From: Filosporella fistucella
Lineage: Eukaryota > Ascomycota > Leotiomycetes > Helotiales
Length of the DNA stretch: 64,000 nt
Direction: 5' to 3'
Assembly: GCA_030077755.1 (NCBI GenBank)
Contig: JAQJZZ010000001.1
Coordinates: 372,001 to 436,000 of the forward strand
The position numbers and the translations under genes were made by a program. The notes under the pieces are model-generated. The model searched no databases. It saw only the letters and a program-made list of their open reading frames with translations, and was not told the origin of the DNA. Numbering within the stretch: the stretch's first letter is position 1; each line of letters begins with the position of its first letter. This document shows, one piece after another, positions 1 to 11,606 of this stretch.

Positions 1-1969
1 ATAACGAAGAATAAAAATTCCACATAAAAGTGCTCTGTTATTGAAACAGTAATAATGATTGCGATGTGGAATATTATAGTTCTGAAATATTAAGGGAAGC
101 GGCACTTACAAGTGGCAAACCTTGAGCGGAGCAACTTGGTTCGCATGAGGAGGAAATGAATGAGCGCCTGCCAAACGAGCTGAGTTGGGAAAACAAAGAA
201 AGGGAAGAAGACGAAGGGAGGAAGCACACTTATATAGAATTTGTCTTCAAGGCCGGTAGACATGAATAAAGGCTATTTGAGCAGATTTGAGGTTAAATTG
301 CTACCAGACTTCGCAAACAAGGTGTGACGGGCCGAGAAACACCGGCCGTCCGGGTAAGTCTCCTCGTATGTCAAAAGTTTCACTTTATTATACTTCAGTA
401 ATTGACGAATAAAAACGCAAGTACTTCAATATCTCACTTCAAAACATCTCGAGATTGTTCGAGTTCCCGAGAAACTCGGGACTGGGTTTGGGTCACGTGG
501 ATAAATTCCCCTTTTTGGTCCACCAAACCACCGGCTCTTGGCGTTGTGTCGTAGCTCATCCTTCATCTCAAGATTAAAGACGGGGTAGACTATCTCCTTC
601 CCGCGTCACCCCCAGATTTACTCGCAGCCAGCTTCCAAAATTTTACTAATACAGCCAAGCTGAGCAAATCATACACTTTGAAATCGTCACCCCGTCTGCG
701 AAACGCACATTTAAATTGGTCTTTAGAAGTTCTAGCGACCTTACGAACATATTTTTATTTCATTCGCCTCCATTTTGGAATACAATCTTCCCCGCCATCG
801 ATATCGACGTTCGTACCAATTGAAATGATGAGATGAAAATATGAGAACGGCTTGAATTTCAGAAGTATTAGAGTCACTTCGTGACGATATGATATAACAC
901 TCTACTTTCTGACAGTGCCATACTCCACCTACTCAGCGACTGTTGGTTTGGTGTAAGAGAAACCGAATTTCAAATCGTCCAATATAATACATAACCAAAG
1001 CCGGAGAAGGAATTCTGGGCCAAAATGCTGACTGTATTCCGCCTTGCCCAAGTCCAAAGGGCTGATTTTCTTTCCCTTATGTCCCAAGACTGTTCTGGTT
1101 CCGGAGACAGAAGCTGGGAGTCATGTTGCTGAGCTTCCGTGCGACACACCGGCACGACTTTTAGCCGAAGGTAAGTCGGAAATACAGAAGATGCAAGCTG
1201 TTGTGTTAAGGGCTAGGGATAGCTCGTTGAGAAATGTTCAAAAATCTCTCAGCTGTTGCCGTCACATGTTTCGTTAATATCAAGTCTGGACGATTCAGAC
1301 AGCAGGTTGAGTATGACCTCAATTCCGTCTGCAGGCAAAACGCCTTTGTGAATCTTACGAGAGACAATAGATTCTCTTTCTTATCTATTGCACCTCAGTC
1401 GGACGACTTTCATTGGCGAGGGTAAGAGACGGAGAGACCGCTGATATACGAGGAGTTTCCGGCCTCGATTTTCGAGGACTGTTGCCATCCAGCCCGAACT
1501 TCAATTCCATCCGCAAATGATGACCCTCTGAGGATTGTCAGCTCATTTCAGCTTCCGGGAGAACTATTGACCATTATATGAACATATATAGCTCTGCGTA
1601 GCACAACTTACGTCCACCAAGAGTTCGGAGGCTACGACCGGAACACAACAGTTCGGCTACCCAGCTTTGGGATTCAGGCACTGGAAATATTCCTATGCGG
1701 TGCTACACAGAGTGTTATGCGCTCCCAAGCTTTCAGCCACAAATCCCAAAATACTCTCTGCAGTGTTCTAGATTATGGTATTACCAAGTGGCTGTGGCTT
1801 GTCTCTTCTCGAACACGATCGGACGAACAATTCAGCTGATCCCATTACAGTATTTCCAGTGTGAGGAATACGATTTCTACATGATTAGCAATATCGAAAG
1901 ATGTCGTATATATAATGCCTCCAATACCTCTTCAAAAACTATCCTCCGATCTACATTTCCTCAGTCAAC
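1..1969. other. Left-edge intergenic region, possible gene start on minus strand
   Basis: No supported complete gene. On the minus strand a TATATAAG element (229-236) lies about 80 bp upstream of an ATG at 146, and an open frame from that ATG meets a GTAAGT donor at 109-104. This could be the first exon of a gene leaving the window. However, the acceptors I can see before the edge create immediate stops, so I do not call it. Short open frames around 970-1425 on both strands have no recognisable motif. Confidence 0.3.
1907..1915 (+). promoter_or_regulatory. TATA-like element upstream of the cupin gene
   Basis: TATATATAA lies 55 bp upstream of the ATG at 1970. This is a plausible core-promoter position for a short-leader fungal gene. 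Confidence 0.4.
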
Positions 1970-2692
1970 ATGTCTGTCAAGTCTACACTCCAAAGCATTT
2001 TCTTCGCCGCTCTCACTGCTTCGATACTACCTGGAAGTCAAGCGGCTTCCTTCCAATACGGCATGACCCTTCCAAGCGGCGCTCAAGTCGTCCACGGGAA
2101 CGGTGCTCTCATCAAAGACGGCTATCCCGCGACTGAAAATATTCCCACCGTCCTCCATGTTTTCAGTCCCGGCCACGAAGTCGATCCTGACACACCCTCT
2201 TGGGCAGGCTCCACCGGCTTCGTCGAGTTTGACTTGACTATCCGTTCTCCAAGACATGTGCACATGGCCCCAAAACGAGACGGTGGAAAGAAATATGTCG
2301 CAGAAAAGATCTATGTCACAGGAGGAGTAGCGGTCTCCGAGCTAGCAGGAGAATTGTTTGTCGTCCCTCCCAACACCATGGTCATCGCCCCAGCCGGTGT
2401 ACCCCATGCATATACCGCCGCTCCACCAGGGATCGATTTCAAAGCCTTGGGTCTGTCCGGCTCCGAAGAATTGGTTTCAACTGGGAAGTTTACTGCTATA
2501 TATGAGTACGGAGTAAACACGACATTTTATCCAACGATCAATACGGCTGTTCATAAGAAAGAGAGGGATTACTCTAGACCGGCGGACTTGCATACTATTC
2601 AGATTCCTGCTCTTACAATTGAGGAGTTGAAGAGAAAGGCGAGATTTGTTTGGGGGAGGGAGGCGAAGTGGTTGAATGGGACGAGTGCGTAG
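1970..2692 (+). CDS. Secreted cupin-domain protein
   Basis: Single-exon gene of 240 residues. The first 25 residues form a signal peptide (basic start, hydrophobic core SIFFAALTASIL, AxA-like end near GSQA). The body matches a single RmlC-type cupin barrel. Residues about 95-150 hold the metal-site style motif HVHMAP followed by E, and later a PAGVPHAY motif with the second-motif histidine after a glycine-rich strand. Small secreted fungal cupins are usually of unknown substrate; some are dioxygenases or isomerases, and I cannot choose. The start is the first ATG and leads straight into the signal peptide; a TATA-like element lies 55 bp upstream. There is no adjacent gene for 2.5 kb downstream, so the context gives no pathway. 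Confidence 0.75.
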   Translation: MSVKSTLQSIFFAALTASILPGSQAASFQYGMTLPSGAQVVHGNGALIKDGYPATENIPTVLHVFSPGHEVDPDTPSWAGSTGFVEFDLTIRSPRHVHMAPKRDGGKKYVAEKIYVTGGVAVSELAGELFVVPPNTMVIAPAGVPHAYTAAPPGIDFKALGLSGSEELVSTGKFTAIYEYGVNTTFYPTINTAVHKKERDYSRPADLHTIQIPALTIEELKRKARFVWGREAKWLNGTSA

Positions 2693-2992
2693 GAGAGGGA
2701 CGACTTGATTCTGTTTTGAAAATGTGTATTAGATTAGTTATCATGTTCTTGTTTCGTTACTCAATAAAACTGTTGTAGCCTAGACTATGTTTATTCCTAA
2801 CGGTCAGCTGATTCTTTGAAAAACCACACATCTGAAACGTATTTTGACGGAGGGGAAGTGTCGATAATTTGATTTTGGTAACCTACTATCTCTACCTAGG
2901 ATACGCACCTTACAAGTATATTTCAGTACAGCCCATCCGTTCCCCGCAGGCTATGCAACCTGTGATCTCAGCGTGGACGGCCTATATTTTCG

Positions 2993-3095
2993 CGTGTTCA
3001 ACTCACTACCTTTAGGCTTCATACTCTGTACTTTAGCGTGTTCAGCCTACCATCCACAGGCTTCTCACTCTATATTTTCAGCGTTTGTAGCCCAC
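2993..3095. repeat. Degenerate ~45-bp tandem repeat
   Basis: Units begin CGTGTTCAAC (2993), CGTGTTCAGC (3037) and CGTTTGTAGC (3082). Each full unit carries an AGGCTTC..CTCT core and ends near TTTAG/TTTCAG. There are about 2.4 copies. A more diverged fragment may precede them at 2930-2992. Confidence 0.5.
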
Positions 3096-3272
3096 GACTT
3101 GAAAATTATTGTAATGCTACTGATAATTTTATCACCTCCTATTAGTCGAAATGTGTTTAAGATATAGTAGTTAAGCATGAACTAGTTGACTGTTAGAAAT
3201 CGCTGCACTATTGTCATCTTGTAATTTTCATCGCCGTGTTGATCACTCCGCCATGCCCCACCAGGGCTCGCT

Positions 3273-3296
3273 AAAAAAAAAAAGGGGGGGGGGGGG
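3273..3296 (+). repeat. A11-G13 homopolymer junction
   Basis: Eleven A residues are followed directly by thirteen G residues. This is a simple-sequence tract, prone to slippage and to assembly error; no gene is nearby. Confidence 0.9.
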
Positions 3297-5212
3297 CTCA
3301 TCGTATCTTTTCTTCCATGCAAACAACACAAGACATAAGAGGACTGTTTTAAATCTCCTTGTTTGAAGCTTGTCTATCTTTAGGTACAAGATTGTTGATC
3401 ACCTTTGTCTATCTTCCAGTCTTCTTTCTGGCTGGTCGAAAGGGGTAGTAATTATCCATAGCCATTGTTTTCAGTTATCCCAGGACTTAAAATAGTGTCG
3501 GGAGTATACTATAAACCATTCACAAGATTGAGCACATGCATCTACCACCATTTTGGTAGTCAGGCATGTCATCACATGTGTTATTTGGCTCTTCATCGCC
3601 AGCCTCGCAGCAGTGACACAAGTTACAGGGATGCAAAACGTACAATTATTTCGACCTTGATATTCTCATATCCTCGTCATCACAATCTTGGGATAATGGA
3701 ACAAGCATTCGAGGGTCGAATATTAGCACTAAGAACCCCAATTCCATTTATCCATTACTATATTGGTCAGTCGTCCTGATGGGCTGGCCAAATGACCTTG
3801 AAGACCAACAATACTATTGATATTTGAGGTCGCACAGTCAGGGTTCTGATTTGGGGGCGCTGGCGCTTTCGGAAACGGAGACGCCAGATGTGGCTCACAC
3901 AGAGCTCCAGTCGACGAACGACACGCTCTAAAGGCTGAAAGCCACATGAAACTAGATTGGCCGTGGACTTATCGCAAGTCAGAAACTGTGACTGTGTCGG
4001 CTTCGCCCTTCACGCTCAGCCACCAAGAGAGGCTTGGCGCTTTTCTTTTCACGAAGCTGAAAAGACCAACATGCTGATGCTTTAACATCACGATTTTGAA
4101 GGCACATCTTGTAATCTATTTATGAAATTTCCCTATCTTTTCACCATATTTCAAGAGTTTACGTGGAGGCAAATGATATCTTTCCAAGATGTCGGGAGAA
4201 TTCTGCAGATATAACTGTTCTGAGCGCCCAACGGAGATCTCCCCCTATCCTGATGTCTCAGGGATTGGTGTTTGTGAACCTGTGTGAATGACATATATTG
4301 TTAGGCTCTATTCTTTCGCGGATAGCGGCATCATCCGAATATTAATTCCAGGCCGGCTAACATGGAATTGGCTTCCCATTTCGCAGTTTGCTACATTAGT
4401 CCTCTTCATCCTCACTTCTTTCATCATTGAACAACTAAGGCTGGGCAAGGGAAACAGGTTTTCTTCTCGAAAGCGCGAACACTGTGCATTGGGTTTCAGG
4501 TTCATAAATATTGGTTTTTGTGTAGCTGTTCAAATGGAAACTACGGCATACCTTCTACCTGGTGGGTTTGGAGCATACATTTTCTGGTCTGTACTCAATA
4601 GACTGCTTAATTAATCACCATAGCATATGGAAGAATACAATTATAATACTTTGGAAGTGAATAAACAGACAATCAGAAAGTTGTTTCGTTCGAACTTGCA
4701 TCTGATTATTCTTAGGTAAGACAGACCATAGATTGAGGGGCCGTGATGGATTGTGAGCATAATTGATCTTTTTACTTCGACTCTTGAATCCTTGTACATT
4801 CAAAAACATTCGGACTGATATGACGACTGCTATAGAAATTCCGGCCATACAAGATTTTAGGTTAACAATGACTGTAACATATTCTTGACTCTCTTCAAAT
4901 TTATACTGTAGGGACACAGCGTAGGCTAGAAAAGGGCTGGATGGGAATGCTTGATGTGACTAACTAACTAACTACCGTGCAAATAAGTGTAGGCTGAGAG
5001 CCTGTCCAAGGGTGGCTCTTGCCTAACACATACCCAGAATCGCTTCCCTGCATATTAAAAATCAATACAAGTGCTCTCTTCCAGCAGGTGACCAGTAAAT
5101 GATGATGAATCCATTCTGTTCTCGGAAGCACGCAAATTACCAAAAGCTCTTGGATGTAGGCTGACACCACAACAATTCAAACTGTCAAGAATCGAGAGGT
5201 ATGCGCAATTTC

Positions 5213-6948
5213 TTAGTCTCGACAGTGACAACTCTCCAAAATATTCACAATGCTATACATGTAGTCTGTGATCTGGCTCTGTCTCCCCTCTCTTCCACCC
5301 TCGGTATCAGCAAGACCAGGCTCTGCCTTCTCGGCATCTGGTTTCCATTCGAAGCACTTCAGGACTACATCTCGATACCGGTTACCCATCCTTGGAGGTA
5401 AGACCTCATTGCATGTCTTCAAGAATTGTTCCTGGTTGCTGCGGTCTTTAGGCTTCTTACGTAAATATGTTGTCATTGGGGTCCAACACCCTATCTCCAG
5501 AAGGGTTACGCCAAGCCCATATACATCATATTGGCGTTGATATCTTGGCCTTCCAGAGTTGCTATTCTGGATCGTTTTAATCAGATCAGGATGACAGAAA
5601 ATATCGAAATCAACACCGCCGAATGCATCAAGTGTCCGATCTTTTGCAGTATCCGGCCTGGCAAATTCAAAGCCGGAGAGGAAGGGCTCTGTGTATGATA
5701 GACGATTGATATTCTTATCCTTGAAGAAAATCACATTACTGCTACACACCGCTTTGTGCAACCAATTGTTGCTGTGAAAGGCCAGGACTGACTTGGCGAG
5801 TATGAGAGCGATGCCAAATCTTTCCGCCAGAGAGGGTTTATCCCTTTCGGACGGAAGGAGCATCGCTGCTCGCAATGACATTGGCTCTGTGATATTGTTT
5901 GCGAAGACTGGTACCTTGTACAAGAAGCAAAAGTCCAACCTTTTGATATCGCTACCTCCAATAGCTGTGTCGACTAGGGCATACCCTACTAGATCGAGGC
6001 ATCTCAAATTCTCGGGCTTTTGATCGAGATGAAGCATTGCTGCCAATTTTCCGGCTCGTTCAATGGCCTCGGTAAGTTGCGTTGCCGTCCAATCGAGTTG
6101 ACCAATTTTCCACTCCTGCAGTACTCGCTCTATGGAAATATCAGCTCGGTTGTTCTGTCATATGTTATGATTATGTGGCACAAACCTGGTGGGACCCCAG
6201 CCTTCCTTCTCAAACCGAAAGCTCTCAAATTATCTGCCTGCTCCCTTGGAGCACGACACGGTTCCAGCTCATCAGCCCTCACAGTCAGAGTTGTGCCCGA
6301 AGACTGATTCTCAATAGTGATCAAATTCTGACGAAAGGAGGCTTGATTGCTAAGATCAGGATGCAAAGATCTCGATGCTACTTCGATAGTCTGAAGTTGC
6401 TGGGTTGTGGAGGCTGCGGCTAGGACATGAATTTGCATGTTCGAAATAAGAGTGCTTCTCAATCTACTCTCTACAACACCCTCCAGTCTGTCGTTCCAAT
6501 CTTTGAATTCTTTCAATAAAGTTTGAATCGTCTCCTGCCCTCCCTCTTTGTAGATTTTCGTCTTGAACCCCGCTCGCTTCTTCAGTGACAAGTCTGACGC
6601 ACCATATTCCTCCAATAGCCCTTTGACAGTGATCAATATTTTCTTCACCTCATTGAGTGCATTATGCAAGGGCATACGCAGGTCAATTGGTGAGTCGCTC
6701 GTAAGAATGGTTGGTAATTCAGTATCCTCGAGGCTGATATGACTCAAGTCGTCGATGGAGACGGAAATGCGAAGCACTTGGGTGATCCAGAGATTCAGTC
6801 GCACGTATTCAAATTCGTAAACTGCAAAGAGTGTTGCAGTGTCGTCTCGAAACGTTTTGATTCCGCGAATAATTTGGGCAGCCTTGATGCATATTTGTGC
6901 TATTGAGATCAGGCCCGAGGTGCTTAACACTACACCAGTGACTTCCAT
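5213..6948 (-). CDS. HeLo-domain pseudokinase (MLKL-like architecture)
   Basis: Two exons, 6948-6186 and 6129-5213, with a 56-bp intron 6185-6130 (donor GTTTGT, acceptor CATAG, phase 1), give 559 residues. Residues 1 to about 210 look like a fungal HeLo (prion-inhibition/propagation) helical domain: start MEVTGVVLSTSGLISIAQIC, then a FRDD..L...EFE..RL..W pattern. From about residue 300 there is a kinase-like lobe: LHKAVCSSN at 378-386 replaces HRDLKxxN, SGF at 406-408 replaces DFG, and a regular YDVYGLGVTLLEIG helix follows near 450-463. The catalytic Asp and the Mg-binding Asp are missing, so it should be catalytically dead. HeLo domains are known membrane-targeting death effectors related to the MLKL four-helix bundle. 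The only in-frame ATG is at 6948; the gene is divergent from the active kinase gene at 7421. Function as a cell-death executioner is inference. Confidence 0.75.
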
Positions 6949-7420
6949 ATTAGACGAAATCACTCGTGGGAAGACTTTTAAAGCTTGTTAAAAGATAATT
7001 TCATAAGTTGGTGGATGTTTGTGTTGTCTTATTTTCTACTTCGTATAGGCGGTTCAGGGTTGAGAGAAGAAGTGAGGCTGCGTACAGGGGTACTTCAGCT
7101 TCATGCCCAATGTTTTGAAACAGTGTCACAGCTAAGCTGGGCGAGTGCTGTGCCTGATTTGGAACGCCATAACCACTCAATTCCTGCATGCATACCCGAT
7201 GGGATTCGCAATTAGCTAATTGACGGGCTACGTTCTGGGATAAGAACGCCCGCCAAGAGCATGAGCCGCCAGCTGAACGCCCTTCAAACATCATGCCTAG
7301 TGCTTTACAATGAAGTGATTGCGTCTTTCGTCTGGTAAGTCACACTCCTTCACTTTCTGTTTCCCCCAATCTTTTCACATCATCCCGACTCAGTGTAGAA
7401 TTCCACATGCTAGATACAAA
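6949..7420. promoter_or_regulatory. Shared divergent promoter region with probable 5' UTR intron
   Basis: 472 bp separate the start codons of the HeLo-pseudokinase gene (-) and the kinase-ankyrin gene (+). A GTAAGT donor at 7335 and a TGTAG acceptor ending at 7398 suggest a 64-bp intron in the 5' leader of the plus-strand gene, just before its ATG at 7421. Sharing one short intergenic region makes co-regulation plausible but does not prove it. Confidence 0.4.
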
Positions 7421-10400
7421 ATGGAATCCGATATGACCAACGAGACAGATGCTCTAAGCCGCGTGGACAGTATCTTAGTCACCGAATATCAAACTGACAC
7501 AGCTTCAGCAACCAGCGTGAATGAGGCTTCACCGACAAAGTCCCCCATAAAAAATGATGGAGATGAGCTCTCGCAACTTTTGCAGCAGCTCGATAGTCGT
7601 ACTTCTTTGCCAGTCACCAGCATTTCATCCTTCATGGCCCTAGTTACGGTAGTCAACCCTCCGTTCAAACCTAGGACACTTCATCGACCTTGGTCAATCT
7701 CTGCTGGAACAGGTCAATTTGGCGCCGTCGAAGTTCACAGATATGTTCCGAGGAGAAATTTTGATGTCTTCAACGATAAGTCACCTATCAAGCTGAATGC
7801 CTACGAGCCAGATGGGAGGAGAACAGGTGATTACTATGCAGTGAAATGCCTGACTACATTTCCCGAGACTGAAGGCACATCCTCGAAACTAGGCCCAAAT
7901 CCTTTTGCGCAACTGGCTGATGAGCTGCGAATTCTGGCCCACAAAGATCTTCATGGGCATCCGAATCTATTATTCCTATTTGGTGTTTCACATTCTCCGA
8001 GCCGCAGCCAGTCTTGTTTAGCAGAACCAAATCTCGTTCTCCAGGAAGGTGATTGCGGAGACTTGCATTCGTTCTATCAAGATTCGCATCTAATGTTCAA
8101 CCAACATAGACTAATCGAGACCAAAATGAGCATCTGCTTTGACATCTCCGTTGGAATGGAGGCTTTACATCGTCACGGGGTTGTCCATTGTGATTTGAAA
8201 CCGAAAAACATACTCATCCGGAGAAGGAACGGCAGGAGATCAAGGGTGTCTAGATTTAACAGCGAGAGAGAAGCTGCTGAGATTGCTGTCAATGCTCTCG
8301 TCGGCCAATCGCCATTCATTGCTGTGCTGGCAGACTTCGGCGGCTCCCTTATCTTCTCAGATACCAATGCCGAGTCGATGCGGTCTAAAGTCTGGACACC
8401 TTTCTGGAGTGCCCCTGAATGTTACGCGAGAGTCCCGATCTCAAAAGATGTACTCCCCAAAATCGACATCTATGCCGCAGGATTGATATTTGCATTCGTC
8501 ATTCTTGATGGTCAAGACATATTTACAATGCCAGATGAGCAAGGAGGGATTCACTCTCAAAATGTGACAATGGATGCAGCTGCTATCAGAGAGCTCAAAA
8601 TTGCGAATGGCGTGCTTGAGCTTGCTAAGGAGCAAGTCCAAAATCTCAACTATAATCTTTCCAAGTCATGCGAAAATGGATACCGAGGTGGCCGGATCCG
8701 CAGAGCTATGTACGCTCCGGCAGAGATCAAGATATTTGGTTCTATTCTTGAGACGTCCTTAGATGCCGACCCTGCGAGACGAGTGTCCAATGCTACGGAC
8801 ATGCTTAACCCTTGGAAGGAAGCGCTGCGCAACGACTTCCACCTTGACAACAACTTATGCTACAATCAACCTGCACTGTTCCGTTCATATCGCGATGGTA
8901 ACAGGGGGCCGGTTGGCTATTTCGAGAAAGCCAAGACATGTGTAAAGTGAGTTCTCTTCTGAATATTCAGACACTTTTTGACTTCGTCATCACAGAGCCG
9001 GAGGTGACTGTTGTGCAGTCCCAGCTGCATTTCCAAACCGGTCTGATTTGAGTCCGGGAGTCTTCGATGTTAGTATCGCCATTTAGAAACTGTGAAACAT
9101 TTTTTAATTTCGTACACCATAGGTCAGAAAAGCTTTCAGAACCTACACTGGAAGCCTCACAAGTGGACTCAAGACAGAGATCCTTAACGATTTTCTGAAA
9201 GAGGTAAATATCGTAAAGTCGATACAAAAGCGGGCTCCAGCAGAGACCAAAATTGCCGAAGTTGTACCAACAAAGCAGTTGAGGAGAGTAGCCGACTGTG
9301 CATATCAAATTGGTCTGGCATATCTTGATGGATTCGGAACGGTCAGATCTGATACCGAGGCTATGGGGTGGATTAGGATGGCTGCAGAATGGGGCAGTGT
9401 ACGTGGTCAATCTGATTATCTACCAATGGCGTCAGGACTTGGACTGTTACAAAAAACCTCTGCCACACGACTTCCACTTGCCCAGGCCATGGTGTGGACT
9501 GTGAAGGCCGTCGTTGACAACGGAAATACTACTGCGGCTGCATATCTTGCAAGAGAGGAAAAGTCCATATGCAACAGCTCAGTAGAGAAGCATAGACGAG
9601 TCCTCAATGGCCGGCGTTGGGAAGAGTTCGAACAATTCACAGGGCTAAAGAAGCGTGAATTGTTTGATGGGTCAGACCTGACAGCCCTGAGTGCGTACTT
9701 TGACAAGACAGATATGCCACATATCTTTGGTGTGGGACATGGATGGTCGATTCTGCACTATGCGGTTCTGTCGGGCTCCCTGTCAGCGGTCAAGTTCCTT
9801 GTGGAGAGTTTGAATGCGGACGTTCGAATATTGAGCTGGCATTCCGAAACGCCATTGGATATCGCAATATCCAACGACAACGAGCGAATGATAGATTATC
9901 TCATAACGAGGCACGTAAACTGCAGTCCAAATTTCAAACCAGGAAGCTGCCCACTTCAAAACATCGGCTCGCTGCGTCCTGGTCTCATTCCAGAAACCGT
10001 TTTTCGCATTTTGAGCATGAAAAATCCAGTCGGAATCGACGTGCCTTCTGCATTCATTGCAAGAACTCCGCTGATCAATGTCATGCTGATGGAAGCACCT
10101 TACTACGCTGAGTCCAAAATGGTTGCAGCTAGCACACTGCTTTCTTTCGGGGCTAATCCTTTAATAATGTTCAATTCGGAAGAGGGGTTGGATGATACTG
10201 CGAGTCCCTTGATGTTGGCTGTTCAGCAGCTCGATTTTGAGCTGGTCGAAGAGATGATAAATTGCGTCAACGAAAATGGCTTCCAAACTCGTTTCTATGA
10301 CCCTCGCAGACGAACTATAGGCCCTTGCTATGAGCTGGCATGCTCATTCTTCAAACTCATGCAGACGCCGAGATCCGTAAGAGTCAGTAGAGGTGTCAAA

Positions 10401-11606
10401 GAGTGCTCCGTCGGTTATGCCAAGATGGTCAAATTGTTGATCAGAGAGGACATTGCCACTCAACTTCCTTATGCATGTCCAACAGCTGACTGTGGTCCAC
10501 TCGGTCTAGCATGCCACTATGGTAACGATGAGGCAGCCTCAGCTATACTTGATATCTCACCCGAGACCAGTCACCAAAACATCGCCAAATTGGTTGGTAC
10601 CATTGGACTCGATATCTTGCTGACTACTGTTGACTATGGTTTCGCCGATACCATCGATGTGCTTCTGCCGCTGCTGGTCAGCAGGGATGACGTCTCCAAG
10701 TACAATATCTTGATCAGTGCGGTTCATCATCAGCCTGCCTTGATTCCCAAGATATATGCATATTTCGAAAGGGCTGGGAAAGGCCCAATCCTTTTATCGT
10801 ATATTGACCCGTGGGGCGCTACTGCTCTGGATATTGCTCTTGAGTATGGTCTTCTTGACTTAGCAAAATATCTTCTAGATAAAGGTGCCAGTTACGATCA
10901 GTATCGTATCAAAGGGGACCACAGTATCGACGAAGGGAAACAGTCCACCCTGGGATCTGTGCTTCCTCGGATGAAGCCTGTGAAATTTCTCATGGAGCTA
11001 ACACCCAAGCCAAGTCTCATAGTCACTGAAAGTGGACTCAATGTTTTCCATATTCTCGCCCTCGATGAAAAGTTAATTGGTATGCAACACTTTATATCTT
11101 CTGCGCTAACTTGCTAATATCTCGTAGGTACAACAGTAGGTCGCAGTGAGTTTCTGGGAATTATGGACTACTTCCACGCCATGGACCCCTCCCTCGTCCA
11201 CGCCCGCGGCGGGACGGCCTCACTAACACCATTCCACATCGTCAGTCTTCAATATGCTGAGATAGTAGGCAACTTTCTCCATGATCATGGTGCAGATATC
11301 AATGCTCTAGATGGAGAGGGAAATACACCTCTCGACGTTCTGGAATTTCATGATCCAGGAGACCGACCATCGGCTCAAAGATTGACGGTTGACTATTCCG
11401 GCGGTACGCCAAAGACTGGAATGGTGATTTGCGATTATGCTTTTGCCGGGCCTGCGTATTGGGTAAAGGAGGGACAACTTTCCATGAGGATAAAGGAGCT
11501 ATACTTGGGGTGGGGTGCCAAGAGAAGCAGGGAGTTGAGGAGCAGGCAACAAGATCTACGTTTAGACCCGTCGATTATAAAGCTCATCCGCGACTTCAGG
11601 GTATGA
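7421..11606 (+). CDS. Protein kinase with Sel1-like and ankyrin repeats
   Basis: Four exons, 7421-8946, 8996-9068, 9123-11079 and 11128-11606, with introns of 49, 54 and 48 bp whose phases all agree, give 1344 residues. The kinase domain spans about 90-470: glycine loop GTGQFGAV (96-103), VAIK-type lysine 142 in YYAVKC, HCDLKPKN at 256-263, DFG at 305-307, and APE at 331-333. All key catalytic residues are present; HCD instead of HRD makes it a non-RD kinase. A Sel1-like segment follows at about 586-625 (YQIGLAYLDG..A..W...AAEWG). Ankyrin-type repeats follow, clearest at about 738-800, 1096-1130 and 1205-1255. The start uses CAAAATGG; the region upstream has only a non-ATG open frame. Kinase-ankyrin fusions resemble RIPK4/ANKK1 in layout. 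It is divergent from the HeLo-pseudokinase gene, a candidate partner or substrate (inference). Confidence 0.8.

Larger units (their letters stand above)
2693..5212. other. Intergenic region without supported genes
   Basis: About 2.5 kb between the cupin gene and the 3' end of the HeLo-pseudokinase gene. It holds a degenerate 45-bp tandem repeat (2993-3095) and a homopurine A/G tract (3273-3296). Open frames such as 4288-4614 (+) are hydrophobic but show no splice-consistent extension or family motif, so they are not called. Confidence 0.5.

Noticed and set aside
110..146. Possible first exon of a minus-strand gene at the left edge
   Set aside because: Both visible acceptors before the edge create immediate stop codons.
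4288..4917. Two hydrophobic open frames, one per strand
   Set aside because: No signal peptide, splice extension or conserved motif; AT-rich sequence gives hydrophobic translations by chance.
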